From: an uncultured Pelagibacteraceae bacterium
GTDB taxonomy: Bacteria; Pseudomonadota; Alphaproteobacteria; Pelagibacterales; Pelagibacteraceae
Assembly: GCA_902626725.1 (NCBI GenBank)
Contig: CACOGI010000001.1
Coordinates: 202,001-266,000, forward strand
Direction of reading: 5' to 3'
Length of the DNA stretch: 64,000 nt
Of the stretch, positions 21,979 to 30,939 are shown in pieces. Positions within the stretch are counted from its first letter, which is position 1; each line of letters begins with the position of its first letter. The position numbers and the translations under genes are program-made. The notes below the pieces were generated by a model. It searched no databases. It saw only the letters and a list, made by a program, of their open reading frames with translations, and had not been told where the DNA came from.

Positions 21979-24631
21979 GTTAATTTTAAATTTTCAGTCA
22001 AAAGATACAAAAAAGATTAAGAGTCCCCAAAATTTTTTAGGTGGCAAGGGTGCTAATCTATCTGAAATGGGTAGATTAGGTTTACCTGTACCCCCCGGAT
22101 TTACTATATCTACAAAGGTTTGTGATATGTTTTATAAAAATAGAAAAAAGTTAAATTTAAAATTAATCAATCAAATAAAAAAAGAATTAAAGGTTATAGA
22201 AAGAAATGTATCAAAAAAATTTGGGGATTTAAAGAATCCACTTCTATTATCTGTGAGATCTGGTGCAAGAGTATCAATGCCGGGAATGATGGATACAATT
22301 TTGAACCTTGGTCTTAATGATAAAACTGTAGTTGCTCTTGCCAAAAAAACCTCTAATGGGAGATTTGCTAAAGATAGCTATAGAAGATTTATTCAAATGT
22401 ATGGAAATGTAGTTATGGGTGTAGAGAGCTACTATTTTGAGGAATTGATTGAAAATTATAAATTAACCAAAGGTGTTCTTTTAGATACTGATCTAGATGA
22501 GCAAGATTGGGATGGATTAATTAAAGATTTTAAAAACACTGTTAAAGAAAAATCTAAAAAAGAATTTCCTCAAGATGTTTATCAGCAATTATTTGGTGCT
22601 ATTAGTGCTGTATTCTTGTCTTGGGAAAGTAATCGTGCAAAAGTTTATAGAAAATTGAATCAGATTCCTTCTGAATGGGGAACAGCTGTAAATGTACAAT
22701 CTATGGTTTTTGGAAATATGGGAAATGATTGTGCAACAGGCGTTGTATTTACAAGAAACCCTTCAGACGGATCAAAGGATATATATGGAGAGTATCTCAT
22801 TAATGCTCAAGGAGAAGATGTTGTTGCTGGAACAAGAACACCGCAGTACATAACTAAAAAGGCTAAAAAAGAGGCAAGAGTAAAAGAGCCATCAATGGAA
22901 GAGTCGATGCCAAAAGTTTATTCTGAATTGTATAAAATTTTAAAGAAACTAGAGAAACATTACAAAGATATGCAGGATGTAGAATTTACAGTTGAAAATA
23001 ATAAACTTTGGATATTACAAACACGTTCAGGGAAAAGAACTTCCAAATCGGCAGTAAAAATTGCTGTTGACATGGTTAAAGAAAAACTAATTTCCAAAAA
23101 TGAAGCGGTTTTAAGAATTGATCCAAATTCTTTAGATACTTTATTGCATCCTACTTTAGATGAGAAAAGCTCAATTGAAGTGATTGCTAGCGGTCTTCCA
23201 GCATCTCCAGGTGCAGCAAGTGGTAAAGTAGTTTTTACATCTGAAGAGGCAGAAAGATTAAATGATATGATGCAAGATACAATTTTAGTGAGAATTGAAA
23301 CATCTCCAGAAGATATTCAAGGAATGCATGCAGCAAAAGGGATTTTAACAGCTAGAGGTGGTATGACTAGTCATGCAGCAGTTGTTGCCAGGGGTATGGG
23401 TAGACCTTGTGTTTCTGGTTCGAGTGAAATTGATATTAATTATGATCAAAGAATATTTAAAACATCATCAATCGAAGTTAAAGAAGGTGATACAATTACT
23501 ATAGATGGCTCTTCTGGGAGAGTAATTTTAGGTACAGTCCCCACAGTAAAACCAGAAATTTCAGGAGATTTTTCAAAATTAATGAATTGGGCTGACAAGA
23601 TAAGAAAATTAAAAATTAGAACTAATTCTGAAACACCACTTGACACTAAGACAGCAAGAGATTTTGGGGCCGAAGGAATAGGTCTATGTAGAACAGAACA
23701 TATGTTCTTTGATGAGGAAAGGATTTTATCTGTTAGAGAAATGATTTTATCAAAAACTCGAGAAGATAGAGCCAGAGCTTTAGAAAAACTTTTACCCCAT
23801 CAAAAAAAAGATTTTATGGAAATATTTAAGATTATGTATGGTCTTCCTGTCACAGTGAGATTATTAGATCCTCCATTACATGAATTTTTACCTAGATCAA
23901 ATAAAGAGGTCAATGAAGTTGCAGTTGCGATTGGTGCAGATAAAAAAGATATTGAGTCAAGAATAGAGGAATTACATGAACAAAATCCTATGTTAGGTCA
24001 TAGAGGTTGTAGATTAGGTATTTCTTTTCCAGAAATTTATGAGATGCAGTGTAGAGCAATTTTTGAAGCTTTATCTGAGCTTAGAAAAAATAAACAAAAA
24101 TCAGCTTTTCCAGAAATAATGATACCACTTGTATCAACAGAGGCAGAGATAAAAATTATGAAAGATCTAGTTATTAATACTGCTAGAAAAGTTCAAAATG
24201 AAAATAAAGTAAAAATAGAATTTTTAGTTGGTACAATGATAGAATTACCTAGAGCAGCGATAAAAGCAAAAGATATTGCTAAGCATGCTGAATTTTTTAG
24301 TTTTGGTACTAATGATTTGACACAAACTACTTTTGGAATCAGCAGGGATGATAGTGGTAAATTTTTAAATGATTATATTGATAATAAAATTTTTAAAGTG
24401 GATCCTTTTGTATCAATTGATGATGGAGTAAAAGATTTAGTGGAAATAGCTGTGGAAAAAGGAAAAAAACAAAACAAAAAACTTAAATTAGGGATTTGTG
24501 GTGAGCATGGAGGTGATCCAAAAAGTATTTATTTCTGCTCAAAAGTAGGATTAAATTATGTATCTTGTTCTCCATATAGAGTTCCAATTGCAAGATTAGC
24601 AGCTGCTCAAGCAGAACTTAAAAAAAATTAA
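21971..24631 (+). CDS. ppdK: Pyruvate, phosphate dikinase
   Basis: PPDK interconverts pyruvate + ATP + Pi and PEP + AMP + PPi, usable for gluconeogenesis or PPi-linked glycolysis. The N-terminal ATP-grasp domain shows LGGKGANLSEMGRLGLPVPP. The swivelling phosphohistidine domain shows GGMTSHAAVVARGMGRPCVSG. The C-terminal PEP-utilising barrel shows GLCRTEHMFFDEERI, HRGCRLG and EFFSFGTNDLTQTTFGISRDD. At 886 aa it matches full-length PPDK rather than PEP synthase (~790 aa). It overlaps glyS by 8 bases, which would tie its translation to glycyl-tRNA synthetase. Confidence 0.95.
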   Translation: MNKLILNFQSKDTKKIKSPQNFLGGKGANLSEMGRLGLPVPPGFTISTKVCDMFYKNRKKLNLKLINQIKKELKVIERNVSKKFGDLKNPLLLSVRSGARVSMPGMMDTILNLGLNDKTVVALAKKTSNGRFAKDSYRRFIQMYGNVVMGVESYYFEELIENYKLTKGVLLDTDLDEQDWDGLIKDFKNTVKEKSKKEFPQDVYQQLFGAISAVFLSWESNRAKVYRKLNQIPSEWGTAVNVQSMVFGNMGNDCATGVVFTRNPSDGSKDIYGEYLINAQGEDVVAGTRTPQYITKKAKKEARVKEPSMEESMPKVYSELYKILKKLEKHYKDMQDVEFTVENNKLWILQTRSGKRTSKSAVKIAVDMVKEKLISKNEAVLRIDPNSLDTLLHPTLDEKSSIEVIASGLPASPGAASGKVVFTSEEAERLNDMMQDTILVRIETSPEDIQGMHAAKGILTARGGMTSHAAVVARGMGRPCVSGSSEIDINYDQRIFKTSSIEVKEGDTITIDGSSGRVILGTVPTVKPEISGDFSKLMNWADKIRKLKIRTNSETPLDTKTARDFGAEGIGLCRTEHMFFDEERILSVREMILSKTREDRARALEKLLPHQKKDFMEIFKIMYGLPVTVRLLDPPLHEFLPRSNKEVNEVAVAIGADKKDIESRIEELHEQNPMLGHRGCRLGISFPEIYEMQCRAIFEALSELRKNKQKSAFPEIMIPLVSTEAEIKIMKDLVINTARKVQNENKVKIEFLVGTMIELPRAAIKAKDIAKHAEFFSFGTNDLTQTTFGISRDDSGKFLNDYIDNKIFKVDPFVSIDDGVKDLVEIAVEKGKKQNKKLKLGICGEHGGDPKSIYFCSKVGLNYVSCSPYRVPIARLAAAQAELKKN

Positions 24632-24653
24632 TTAATTTACAGAACTTAATATC

Positions 24654-25487
24654 TTAAATATCTAATTTGAAATCTACAGCTGGAGCACTATGAGTGATAC
24701 TTCCAATAGAAATTCTATCTACACCAGTTGCAGCAACTGATTTGATTGTTTTAAAACTAATATTTCCAGAAGCTTCTGTTTCATAATATTTTTTTGTTAA
24801 CTTAACACCTGCTTTTAAGTTTTTTATATTCATATTGTCAAATAAAATAGTATCAAATTTAAGACCAATTATTTCTTTAAGTTGTTTTAAATTATCTACT
24901 TCGACTGTAATTTTTTTTCTTCTCTTACTTTTAATAGCTAGTGAAACTAATTCTTTTAAATTCGAATTCGCAATATGATTATCTTTAATCAAAAATTCAT
25001 CACTTAAATTGAATCTGTGATTAGTACCACCTCCCAATTTGACTGCGTATTTTTGAATAACTCTATAATTTGGAATAGTTTTTCTAGTGCAACAAATTTT
25101 ACATTTTTTTCCAGCTAGCTTTATAAATTGATTTGTTTTTGTAGCTATACCAGAAATATGAGATAAAAAATTTAAAGCAACTCTTTCAGCAATCAATATC
25201 GAACTTGCCTTACCTTTTATGATTGCTATCACAGAATTTTTTTTGACTGACGATCCATCTTTTTTTTTTAGTATAAATTTAATCTTTTTATCTACTTGAT
25301 TAAAAGAGTGCTTTGCAAATAATACACCTGCAACAATCGCTTTTTGATTTGAAACTAATTTTGCTTCAACAATCTCATTTTTTTTTAACAAGTTAGATGT
25401 AATATCTCCATAAGGATACAAGTCTTCTGCTAGAGCGAGTTTTACTCTATCTTTGATAAAAGTTTCACTTAATTTTATTTGTGACAC
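24654..25487 (-). CDS. nadC: Nicotinate-nucleotide pyrophosphorylase (quinolinate phosphoribosyltransferase)
   Basis: NadC converts quinolinate and PRPP to nicotinate mononucleotide in de novo NAD synthesis. Visible motifs are LAEDLYPYGDITSNLL, ERVALNFLSHISGIATKTNQ, CTRKTIPNYRVIQKYAVKLGGGTNHRFNLSD (the PRPP and quinolinate site) and VDRISIGSITHSAPAVDFKLDI at the end. It is 277 aa. The start is GTG at 25487, six bases after nadA. ATG alternatives downstream would remove conserved sequence. Confidence 0.94.
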   Translation of the reverse strand: MSQIKLSETFIKDRVKLALAEDLYPYGDITSNLLKKNEIVEAKLVSNQKAIVAGVLFAKHSFNQVDKKIKFILKKKDGSSVKKNSVIAIIKGKASSILIAERVALNFLSHISGIATKTNQFIKLAGKKCKICCTRKTIPNYRVIQKYAVKLGGGTNHRFNLSDEFLIKDNHIANSNLKELVSLAIKSKRRKKITVEVDNLKQLKEIIGLKFDTILFDNMNIKNLKAGVKLTKKYYETEASGNISFKTIKSVAATGVDRISIGSITHSAPAVDFKLDI

Positions 25488-25493
25488 GAAGTA

Positions 25494-26483
25494 TTATCTA
25501 CCAATAGCAACCATTTTTTCTACTGACAATCTAGCCTTATCAATAGTCTCTTGGGCCATAATAATTTCACCCGTTTCATTTTCTAGACAATCAAGAATTT
25601 TAGGCAAAGTAATTTTTTTCATATGAGGACACATATTACATGGTTTGATAAATTGAACATTGGGATTTTCAATTTGAATATTATCGCTCATAGAACATTC
25701 TGTTACCATCATAACTTTTTTAGGTTGATTATCTTTAACATATTTAATCATACCTGAAGTTGATCCAGCAAAATCACTAGCTTTAATTACTTCAGGTGGA
25801 CACTCAGGGTGAGCTATAATTTTTATTCCTGGATTATTTTTTCTTATATCATTTATTTCATTTTCATTAAATTGATCATGAACTATACAAATTCCTTTCC
25901 AAGAAATAATTTCTACATCTGTTTGTGATGCAACATATTTTGCTAAATAATCATCTGGTAAGAAAATTACTTTTTTAACTCCCAAAGATTTTACAATTTT
26001 TACAGCGTTAGCTGATGTACAACAAATATCTGTCTCTGCCTTAACATCAGCTGATGTATTTACATACGAAACAACAGGAACTCCTGGATATTTTTCCTTT
26101 AACAATCTAACATCTTTGCCAGTAATTGAGGATGAAAGAGAGCAGCCAGCATCCATATCTGGTAATAAAACTTTTTTATTTGGACTCATTAATTTTGCAG
26201 TCTCAGCCATAAAATGAACTCCTGCCATAACAATAATATCTGCAGAAGTTTTTGAAGCTTCAACTGCAAGAGCCAAAGAGTCAGCTGAAAAATCTGCGAT
26301 CCCATGATAAATTTCTGGTGTTTGATAATTATGAGCAAGAATGACTGCATTTTTTTCTTTTTTTAGTTGATTAATTTTATGAATATATGGCGCGTGCACC
26401 GACCATTCAATCTCAGGCATAACCTTTGAGATTTTTTGATAAATAAGATCAGTTGCTTTTTTTACTTCTTGATTAAATTCCAT
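25494..26483 (-). CDS. nadA: Quinolinate synthase
   Basis: NadA is a [4Fe-4S] enzyme condensing iminoaspartate with DHAP to quinolinate. Cluster cysteines lie in DAGCSLSSSITG, ECPPEV and CNMCPHMKKITL. AHNYQTPEIYHGIADFSADSL and MAGVHFMAETAKLMSPNK are typical. The ORF track starts at a TTG at 26498. I chose the ATG at 26483 (MEFNQEVKKATD), giving 329 aa. nadC follows after a 6-base gap. The iminoaspartate source (NadB or aspartate dehydrogenase) is not in the window. Confidence 0.94.
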   Translation of the reverse strand: MEFNQEVKKATDLIYQKISKVMPEIEWSVHAPYIHKINQLKKEKNAVILAHNYQTPEIYHGIADFSADSLALAVEASKTSADIIVMAGVHFMAETAKLMSPNKKVLLPDMDAGCSLSSSITGKDVRLLKEKYPGVPVVSYVNTSADVKAETDICCTSANAVKIVKSLGVKKVIFLPDDYLAKYVASQTDVEIISWKGICIVHDQFNENEINDIRKNNPGIKIIAHPECPPEVIKASDFAGSTSGMIKYVKDNQPKKVMMVTECSMSDNIQIENPNVQFIKPCNMCPHMKKITLPKILDCLENETGEIIMAQETIDKARLSVEKMVAIGR

Positions 26484-26499
26484 AATAAAATTTATCAAT

Positions 26500-26528
26500 T
26501 TGAAACCTTCTTGTCATTGATTTAATAT
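26500..26528 (+). promoter_or_regulatory. Probable promoter of tRNA-Leu
   Basis: TTGAAA (26500-26505) and TAATAT (26523-26528), with a 17-base spacer, predict a start near 26535, four bases before the mature tRNA-Leu. It sits in the divergent gap with nadA. Confidence 0.5.
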
Positions 26529-26538
26529 GAGGCATATT

Positions 26539-26624
26539 GCGGTCATGCTGAAACTGGTAGACAGGCACGGTTGAGGGCCGTGTGGACTTCGTCCATGAGA
26601 GTTCGAGTCTCTCTGACCGCACCA
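26539..26624 (+). tRNA. tRNA-Leu (anticodon GAG)
   Basis: It folds as a class II tRNA. The acceptor is GCGGTCA/TGACCGC, the anticodon arm CACGG-TTGAGGG-CCGTG, the long variable arm TGGAC-TTC-GTCCA and the T arm around GAGAG-TTCGAGT-CTCTC. The discriminator A and CCA are encoded. Anticodon GAG decodes CTC and CTT as leucine. It is 86 nt. It converges on the tmRNA with about 36 bases between them. Confidence 0.95.
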
Positions 26625-26660
26625 TAAGCAATGTAATTTTTGTTAAATGATAGATTTATA

Positions 26661-26922
26661 GGGGCGTTCTGTTGCCAGGTGCCCCAAACCCCGTTTACTT
26701 AATTAACAAAGTTAATTAAGCAGCAAGTGCGTAACTTTCGTTAGCAATTATAATTTAGCCCGTCACGGTGGAACAATTCCGAACGAAAGAATAGCCTTTA
26801 GTCACCCGTCGAATCTAGTTCACCCCCATAAGTTGTAAATGGTGGAGGTGGTGGGTACTGCCCCCACGTCCGCAATGGTTATTACGAAATTCGTTTATCG
26901 TCGTAGTTGGCAAGCCAACACT
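26661..26922 (-). ncRNA. ssrA: Circularly permuted (two-piece) alphaproteobacterial tmRNA
   Basis: tmRNA with SmpB rescues stalled ribosomes and tags nascent proteins. Read on the minus strand, the acceptor piece comes first: a hairpin at about 26919-26906, T arm GTGGG-GGCAGTA-CCCAC, then CACCTCC-A-CCA ending at 26840. A 12-base spacer (26839-26828) follows. The coding piece then starts GGGGGTGAACTAGATTCGAC at 26827. GGGGGTG pairs with CACCTCC as the acceptor stem. The tag reading frame is GCT AAC GAA AGT TAC GCA CTT GCT GCT TAA, i.e. ANESYALAA. A 9-bp TTAATTAAC hairpin and a GGGGC/GCCCC stem follow. Outer ends are approximate (within ~15 bases), judged from the promoter and the last stem. 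Confidence 0.92.
26716..26745 (-). other. tmRNA proteolysis-tag reading frame (ANESYALAA-stop)
   Basis: Nine codons from resume codon GCT (26745-26743) to TAA (26718-26716). With the alanine charged on tmRNA the appended tag would be A-ANESYALAA. It ends in ALAA, as in the E. coli tag, so ClpXP-type recognition is expected. It is shorter than the longer tags I recall from other Alphaproteobacteria. Confidence 0.9.
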
Positions 26923-26923
26923 A

Positions 26924-26954
26924 TTAATATAAAAGCAAATATAATAGATTCAAT
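26924..26954 (-). promoter_or_regulatory. Probable promoter of the tmRNA gene
   Basis: On the minus strand TTGAAT is followed about 18 bases later by TATTAA (26929-26924). This puts the start near 26918, at the 5' hairpin of the acceptor piece. It lies just upstream of the divergent thyX start, within the stretch the ORF track wrongly joins to thyX. Confidence 0.45.
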
Positions 26955-26961
26955 AAAATTC

Positions 26962-27909
26962 ATGAAATTAACTAAAGAGCAATTAGCAGAGATTAAAAAT
27001 CAACAATCACAGCAAAATACAACAAAAAGAGTTACGGTTCCCAATCTGGAGAAAGTTCTTTATGAGGCTATACCAGCTCTTGACCATGGTTTTGTAAGAG
27101 TAATTGATTATATGGGTGATGACACTTCTATAGTTCAATCAGCTAGAGTTTCTTATGGAAAAGGTACAAAACAAGTTTCTACAGATTCGGGTTTAATAAA
27201 ATATCTCATGCGGCATTGGCATAGTACACCATTTGAAATGTGTGAAATAAAATATCACATAAAATTACCAATTTTTATTGCACGTCAATGGATCAGACAT
27301 AGAACTGCAAACGTGAATGAATATTCTGCTAGATATTCTATTTTGGACAAAGAATTTTATTTGCCATCTTCAGAAAATTTAGCTGCACAATCTACCAGTA
27401 ATCGTCAAGGTAGAGGGGATGTTTTAGAAGGCGAACAAGCAAAAAAAGTTTTAGAACTTTTAAAAAATGATGCAGAGAGAACATATTCAAATTATGAAAC
27501 AATGCTTAATGAAAAATATGATGGATCAACTATTGATAAAAATAAAAAAGGTTTAGCAAGAGAACTTGCAAGAATGAATTTGACTTTAAATACGTATACT
27601 CAATGGTATTGGAAAACTGATTTGTTAAATCTTATGAATTTTTTAAGATTAAGAGCAGATCATCATGCTCAATATGAAATCAGAGTTTATGCAGATATAA
27701 TGCTAGATACTTTAAAAAGATGGGTTCCAATAACTTATGATGCTTTTATAGATTATAGGGTAGGTGGAACAGAAGTTTCTGCTAAAGGAAAAGCAATCAT
27801 TCAAAAACTTATTAAAGGTGAAAAAGTTGATGTTGATAGCTCAGGGTTATCAAAAAGAGAATGGAATGAATTAATGATTGCGTTTGATCTCAAAGATAAG
27901 TTGATTTAA
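26962..27909 (+). CDS. thyX: Flavin-dependent thymidylate synthase
   Basis: ThyX methylates dUMP to dTMP using FAD, NADPH and methylene-THF. The ThyX motif is [19 protein letters not shown] (RHR-x7-S). [10 protein letters not shown] and [20 protein letters not shown] are also conserved. The ORF-track start at 26839 is wrong: its first 41 residues translate the antisense of the tmRNA acceptor piece. The ATG at 26962 ([15 protein letters not shown]) gives 315 aa, the normal size for alphaproteobacterial ThyX. The 3' end overlaps convergent mrp by 20 bases. FolP at 3367 belongs to the same folate economy. Confidence 0.95.
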   Translation: MKLTKEQLAEIKNQQSQQNTTKRVTVPNLEKVLYEAIPALDHGFVRVIDYMGDDTSIVQSARVSYGKGTKQVSTDSGLIKYLMRHWHSTPFEMCEIKYHIKLPIFIARQWIRHRTANVNEYSARYSILDKEFYLPSSENLAAQSTSNRQGRGDVLEGEQAKKVLELLKNDAERTYSNYETMLNEKYDGSTIDKNKKGLARELARMNLTLNTYTQWYWKTDLLNLMNFLRLRADHHAQYEIRVYADIMLDTLKRWVPITYDAFIDYRVGGTEVSAKGKAIIQKLIKGEKVDVDSSGLSKREWNELMIAFDLKDKLI

Positions 27910-28714
27910 CTTTATTAGCAAAATTAAGATAAATTTTTGAAATTTCGTGCTCTGGATTAGACACCACTATTGGTTCACCTTTATCTCCACTACTTCCAAC
28001 TTCAGGATTAATTGGTATTTCTCCTAAAAAATCTTTATTAAACTCATCTGCAGTTTTTTTCACACCTCCTTCACCAAATATCTTATATTTTTTTCCATCG
28101 TCACCTGTAAAAAAACTCATATTGTCAACTAAACCCAAAATTTTTACACCAAGTTTATCAAACATCTTTATTCCTCTTTTAACATCTAATAAAGCAACCT
28201 CTTGAGGAGTTGAAACAATAATTGCGCCGTCCATCTTAATATCTTGAGAAAAAGTTAACTGTGTATCTCCTGTACCTGGTGGCATATCAACAATTATAAA
28301 ATCTAGATTTTTCCAATTTACTTTTTGTGTAAAAGTTTTAATTGCACTAGTTACCATTGGCCCTCGCCAAATCATCGGTGTTTGTTGATCAGCCAAAAAA
28401 CCTATAGACATGCATTGAATATCATATTTGATTATTGGTTCTAATTTTTGACCATCACTTTTAGGTTTATCTTGAATACCAAACATTTTTGGAATTGATG
28501 GACCATAAATATCTGCATCCAATAAACCAACTTTACAACCAATCTTTTTTAAGGCTAAAGCAAGATTTGTTGCAAAAGTAGATTTTCCAACACCTCCTTT
28601 TGCACTTGAAATCGCTATAGTAAATTTTGTTCCACTAATAGGGTTTCTTTCTGGCGATTTTCTGCTCATTTTCTTTCGCATTGCGTCACTTAATTCCGGC
28701 TTTTCTTTTGGCAT
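27890..28714 (-). CDS. mrp: Mrp/ApbC/NBP35-family iron-sulfur carrier ATPase, short form
   Basis: Mrp proteins bind and deliver Fe-S clusters and belong to the MinD/ParA deviant P-loop group. [20 protein letters not shown] carries the deviant Walker A, then [30 protein letters not shown] and [20 protein letters not shown]. At 274 aa it lacks the ~80-100 residue N-terminal MIP18/DUF59 domain that many proteobacterial Mrp proteins carry. The usual CxxC near the C-terminus is also not evident, so cluster binding may use other ligands or a partner. Confidence 0.85.
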   Translation of the reverse strand: MPKEKPELSDAMRKKMSRKSPERNPISGTKFTIAISSAKGGVGKSTFATNLALALKKIGCKVGLLDADIYGPSIPKMFGIQDKPKSDGQKLEPIIKYDIQCMSIGFLADQQTPMIWRGPMVTSAIKTFTQKVNWKNLDFIIVDMPPGTGDTQLTFSQDIKMDGAIIVSTPQEVALLDVKRGIKMFDKLGVKILGLVDNMSFFTGDDGKKYKIFGEGGVKKTADEFNKDFLGEIPINPEVGSSGDKGEPIVVSNPEHEISKIYLNFANKVKSTYL

Positions 28715-28765
28715 ATTTAGATCTTAACTTGTTTTTCCAAAGAAAGACATTATATACAGTGTCAT

Positions 28766-29872
28766 ATGTCTGATGATTTTCAACAAAGAGGTGGTAGCCC
28801 CTGGGGAACCCCTCCCGGTGGAAGTGGTGGAAATGGCTCTGGAAGAGGCCCAACTCCTCCAGATATAGATAAAATAATTAGAGATTTTCAAGAAAAAATT
28901 AAAAAATTTTTACCTGGTAGTAGCTCTTCAGGTGGCAAACAAGTTTTATTAGTTTTAATTGTTTTAGGATTTGTTTGGTTAGCAAGCGGTCTGTATAGAG
29001 TTCTACCTGATGAACAAGGTGTAGTTTTAAGGTTTGGAAAATTTATAAAAACCACACAACCTGGATTGAATTATCACATTCCATTTCCAGTTGAAACAGT
29101 TTTAACTCCTAAAGTAACAAAAGTTAATAGAATTGATATTGGTTTTAGATCAGAGAGAGATAGCGGCTTTTCTTCCTCTGGAGGAGTTGCAGACGTGCCT
29201 CAAGAAAGTTTAATGTTAACAGGAGATGAGAATATTGTTAACATAGACTTTTCTGTCTTTTGGGTAATTAAAGATGCCGGAAATTTTTTATTTAAAATTC
29301 AAGACCCAGAAGGCACGGTAAAAGCTGCGGCAGAAACAGCGATGAGAGAAGTAATTGCAAGATCAGATATTCAACCTATCTTAACAGAAGGAAGATCGGT
29401 AATTGAAACTGATACACAAGAAATTATTCAAAAAATTTTAGATGAATACACTAGCGGTATTCAAATCACACAAGTTCAAACGCAAAAAGCTGACCCACCC
29501 GATCAGGTTATTGATGCTTTTAGGGACGTTCAAGCTGCAAGAGCAGATATGGAAAGATCCAAAAATGAGGCTGAAGCTTATGCTAACGATGTTATTCCTA
29601 GAGCTCGAGGAGAAGCAGCAAAAATTTTACAGGCTGCGGAGGCATACAAAAAAGAGGTTGTTGCTAAGGCAGAGGGTGAAGCCAGCAGATTTTTAGCCAT
29701 TTATAATGAATATAAAAAAGCCAAATCAGTTACTCAAGAAAGAATGTATTTAGAAACTATGGAAAAGGTATTAGCTGATATTGATAAAGTAATAATCGAA
29801 AAAAATGCTGGCTCTGGTGTAGTTCCATATTTGCCGTTACCAGAGTTACAAAAAAAGAAAGCGACGAATTAA
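28766..29872 (+). CDS. hflK: FtsH protease modulator HflK
   Basis: HflK pairs with HflC in a large SPFH-domain cage around FtsH in the inner membrane. A Gly/Pro-rich N-terminal stretch (GGSPWGTPPGGSGGNGSGRG) is typical, followed by one membrane segment VLLVLIVLGFVWLASGLYRV. The band-7/SPFH domain contains RFGKFIKTTQPGLNYHIPFP. A charged, Ala-rich helical tail with PRARGEAAKILQAAEAYKKE is typical of HflK. It is 368 aa. hflC follows after one base, and ftsH is elsewhere in the window. Confidence 0.94.
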   Translation: MSDDFQQRGGSPWGTPPGGSGGNGSGRGPTPPDIDKIIRDFQEKIKKFLPGSSSSGGKQVLLVLIVLGFVWLASGLYRVLPDEQGVVLRFGKFIKTTQPGLNYHIPFPVETVLTPKVTKVNRIDIGFRSERDSGFSSSGGVADVPQESLMLTGDENIVNIDFSVFWVIKDAGNFLFKIQDPEGTVKAAAETAMREVIARSDIQPILTEGRSVIETDTQEIIQKILDEYTSGIQITQVQTQKADPPDQVIDAFRDVQAARADMERSKNEAEAYANDVIPRARGEAAKILQAAEAYKKEVVAKAEGEASRFLAIYNEYKKAKSVTQERMYLETMEKVLADIDKVIIEKNAGSGVVPYLPLPELQKKKATN

Positions 29873-29873
29873 A

Positions 29874-30743
29874 ATGAATCTTGGAAAAATTATTGCTGGA
29901 GTAATTGTTGCAATATTTGCAACAGTCTTCTTTTCAATATTTATTGTTAAAGAAGTAAACCAAGCAATTGTTCTACAGTTCGGAGATCCAAAAAGGATAA
30001 TTTTAAAACCTGGTTTAAATTTTAAGATCCCATTTATACAAAACGTTGTTTATCTTGATAAAAGAATTCTAAATTTAGACACTCCACCAGAGGAAGTAAT
30101 CGCTTCGGATCAAAAAAGATTAATTGTTGATGCTTTTGCAAGATTTCAAATAATTGATCCACTAAAATTTTATATTTCAGTCGGAAATGAAAGAGTTGCG
30201 AGATCTAGGCTAGCTACAATCATAAATTCAAGAATCAGAAACGTGTTAGGTCAACAACAATTACAAACTTTGCTTTCTGAAGATAGAACAAAACAAATGG
30301 CTTTAATTCAAGAAGGTGTAAATAATGAAGCAGAGAATTTTGGAATTAAAATAGTTGATGTAAGGATTAAAAGAGCCGATCTTCCTCAAGCAAATAGTGA
30401 TGCAATCTTTAGAAGAATGCAGACAGAAAGGGAAAGAGAGGCAAAAGAGTTTAGAGCAAAAGGTGCAGAGATGGCTGTGACAATTACCTCTACTGCAGAT
30501 AAAGAAGTAACAGTAATTTTAGCTGATGCTCAGAAAAAATCTGAAATCATGAAAGGTGAAGGTGATGGACAAAGAAACAAGATTTTCGCTAATGCCTTCG
30601 GCCAAGATCCAGAATTTTTTGCATTTTATAGAGCTATGCAAGCTTACGAAAAAGCTTTGATTGGTGGTGAAACGTCTCTTATATTATCACCTGATAGTGA
30701 ATTCTTTAAATTTTTTGGAAACATAAAACCAAAAACAGAATAA
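29874..30743 (+). CDS. hflC: FtsH protease modulator HflC
   Basis: HflC is the HflK partner that modulates FtsH access to membrane substrates. There is an N-terminal membrane anchor (residues ~5-23) and an SPFH domain with VLQFGDPKRIILKPGLNFKI. VDVRIKRADLPQANSDAIFRRMQTERERE is highly characteristic of HflC. It is 289 aa. It begins one base after hflK and is followed by the yjeT-like gene, the same order as in E. coli. Confidence 0.94.
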   Translation: MNLGKIIAGVIVAIFATVFFSIFIVKEVNQAIVLQFGDPKRIILKPGLNFKIPFIQNVVYLDKRILNLDTPPEEVIASDQKRLIVDAFARFQIIDPLKFYISVGNERVARSRLATIINSRIRNVLGQQQLQTLLSEDRTKQMALIQEGVNNEAENFGIKIVDVRIKRADLPQANSDAIFRRMQTEREREAKEFRAKGAEMAVTITSTADKEVTVILADAQKKSEIMKGEGDGQRNKIFANAFGQDPEFFAFYRAMQAYEKALIGGETSLILSPDSEFFKFFGNIKPKTE

Positions 30744-30752
30744 TATTTGATT

Positions 30753-30938
30753 ATGAAGGAATTGATAATAGCCTTCGGTCTATTTTTGTTTATTGAAGGT
30801 ATTCTTTATGCCATATTTCCATCAAAAATGAAAAGTATGCTTAAAAAATTAGAGTTAATATCAACTGGTCAGCTGAGAACAGGAGGATTAATTTTTGCAA
30901 TATTAGGATTTGTTATTATCTATTACTTTAAAAGCTAA
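30753..30938 (+). CDS. YjeT-like small inner-membrane protein (DUF2065)
   Basis: This is a 61-residue protein with two hydrophobic stretches (IIAFGLFLFIEGILYAIFP and GGLIFAILGFVIIYYF) separated by a basic segment KMKSMLKKLELIS. It matches the DUF2065 pattern seen next to hflKC in many Proteobacteria. The ORF track uses TTG at 30747; the ATG two codons later (30753) is preferable. It follows hflC by 9 bases and precedes degP by one. Its function is unknown; context suggests membrane quality control. Confidence 0.8.
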   Translation: MKELIIAFGLFLFIEGILYAIFPSKMKSMLKKLELISTGQLRTGGLIFAILGFVIIYYFKS

Positions 30939-30939
30939 C

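Noticed and set aside
24632-24653. Terminator between convergent ppdK and nadC
   Set aside because: The 22 bases are AT-rich with no stem.
26640-26830. Forward-strand tmRNA or riboswitch
   Set aside because: The plus strand gives no acceptor stem or tag frame; the minus strand does.
26839-26961. N-terminal extension of ThyX in the ORF track
   Set aside because: The DNA is the tmRNA acceptor piece on the other strand; the encoded residues do not resemble ThyX.
30910-30939. Ten-residue upstream extension of DegP from TTG
   Set aside because: It lies within the previous gene. The ATG at 30940 gives a proper signal peptide.
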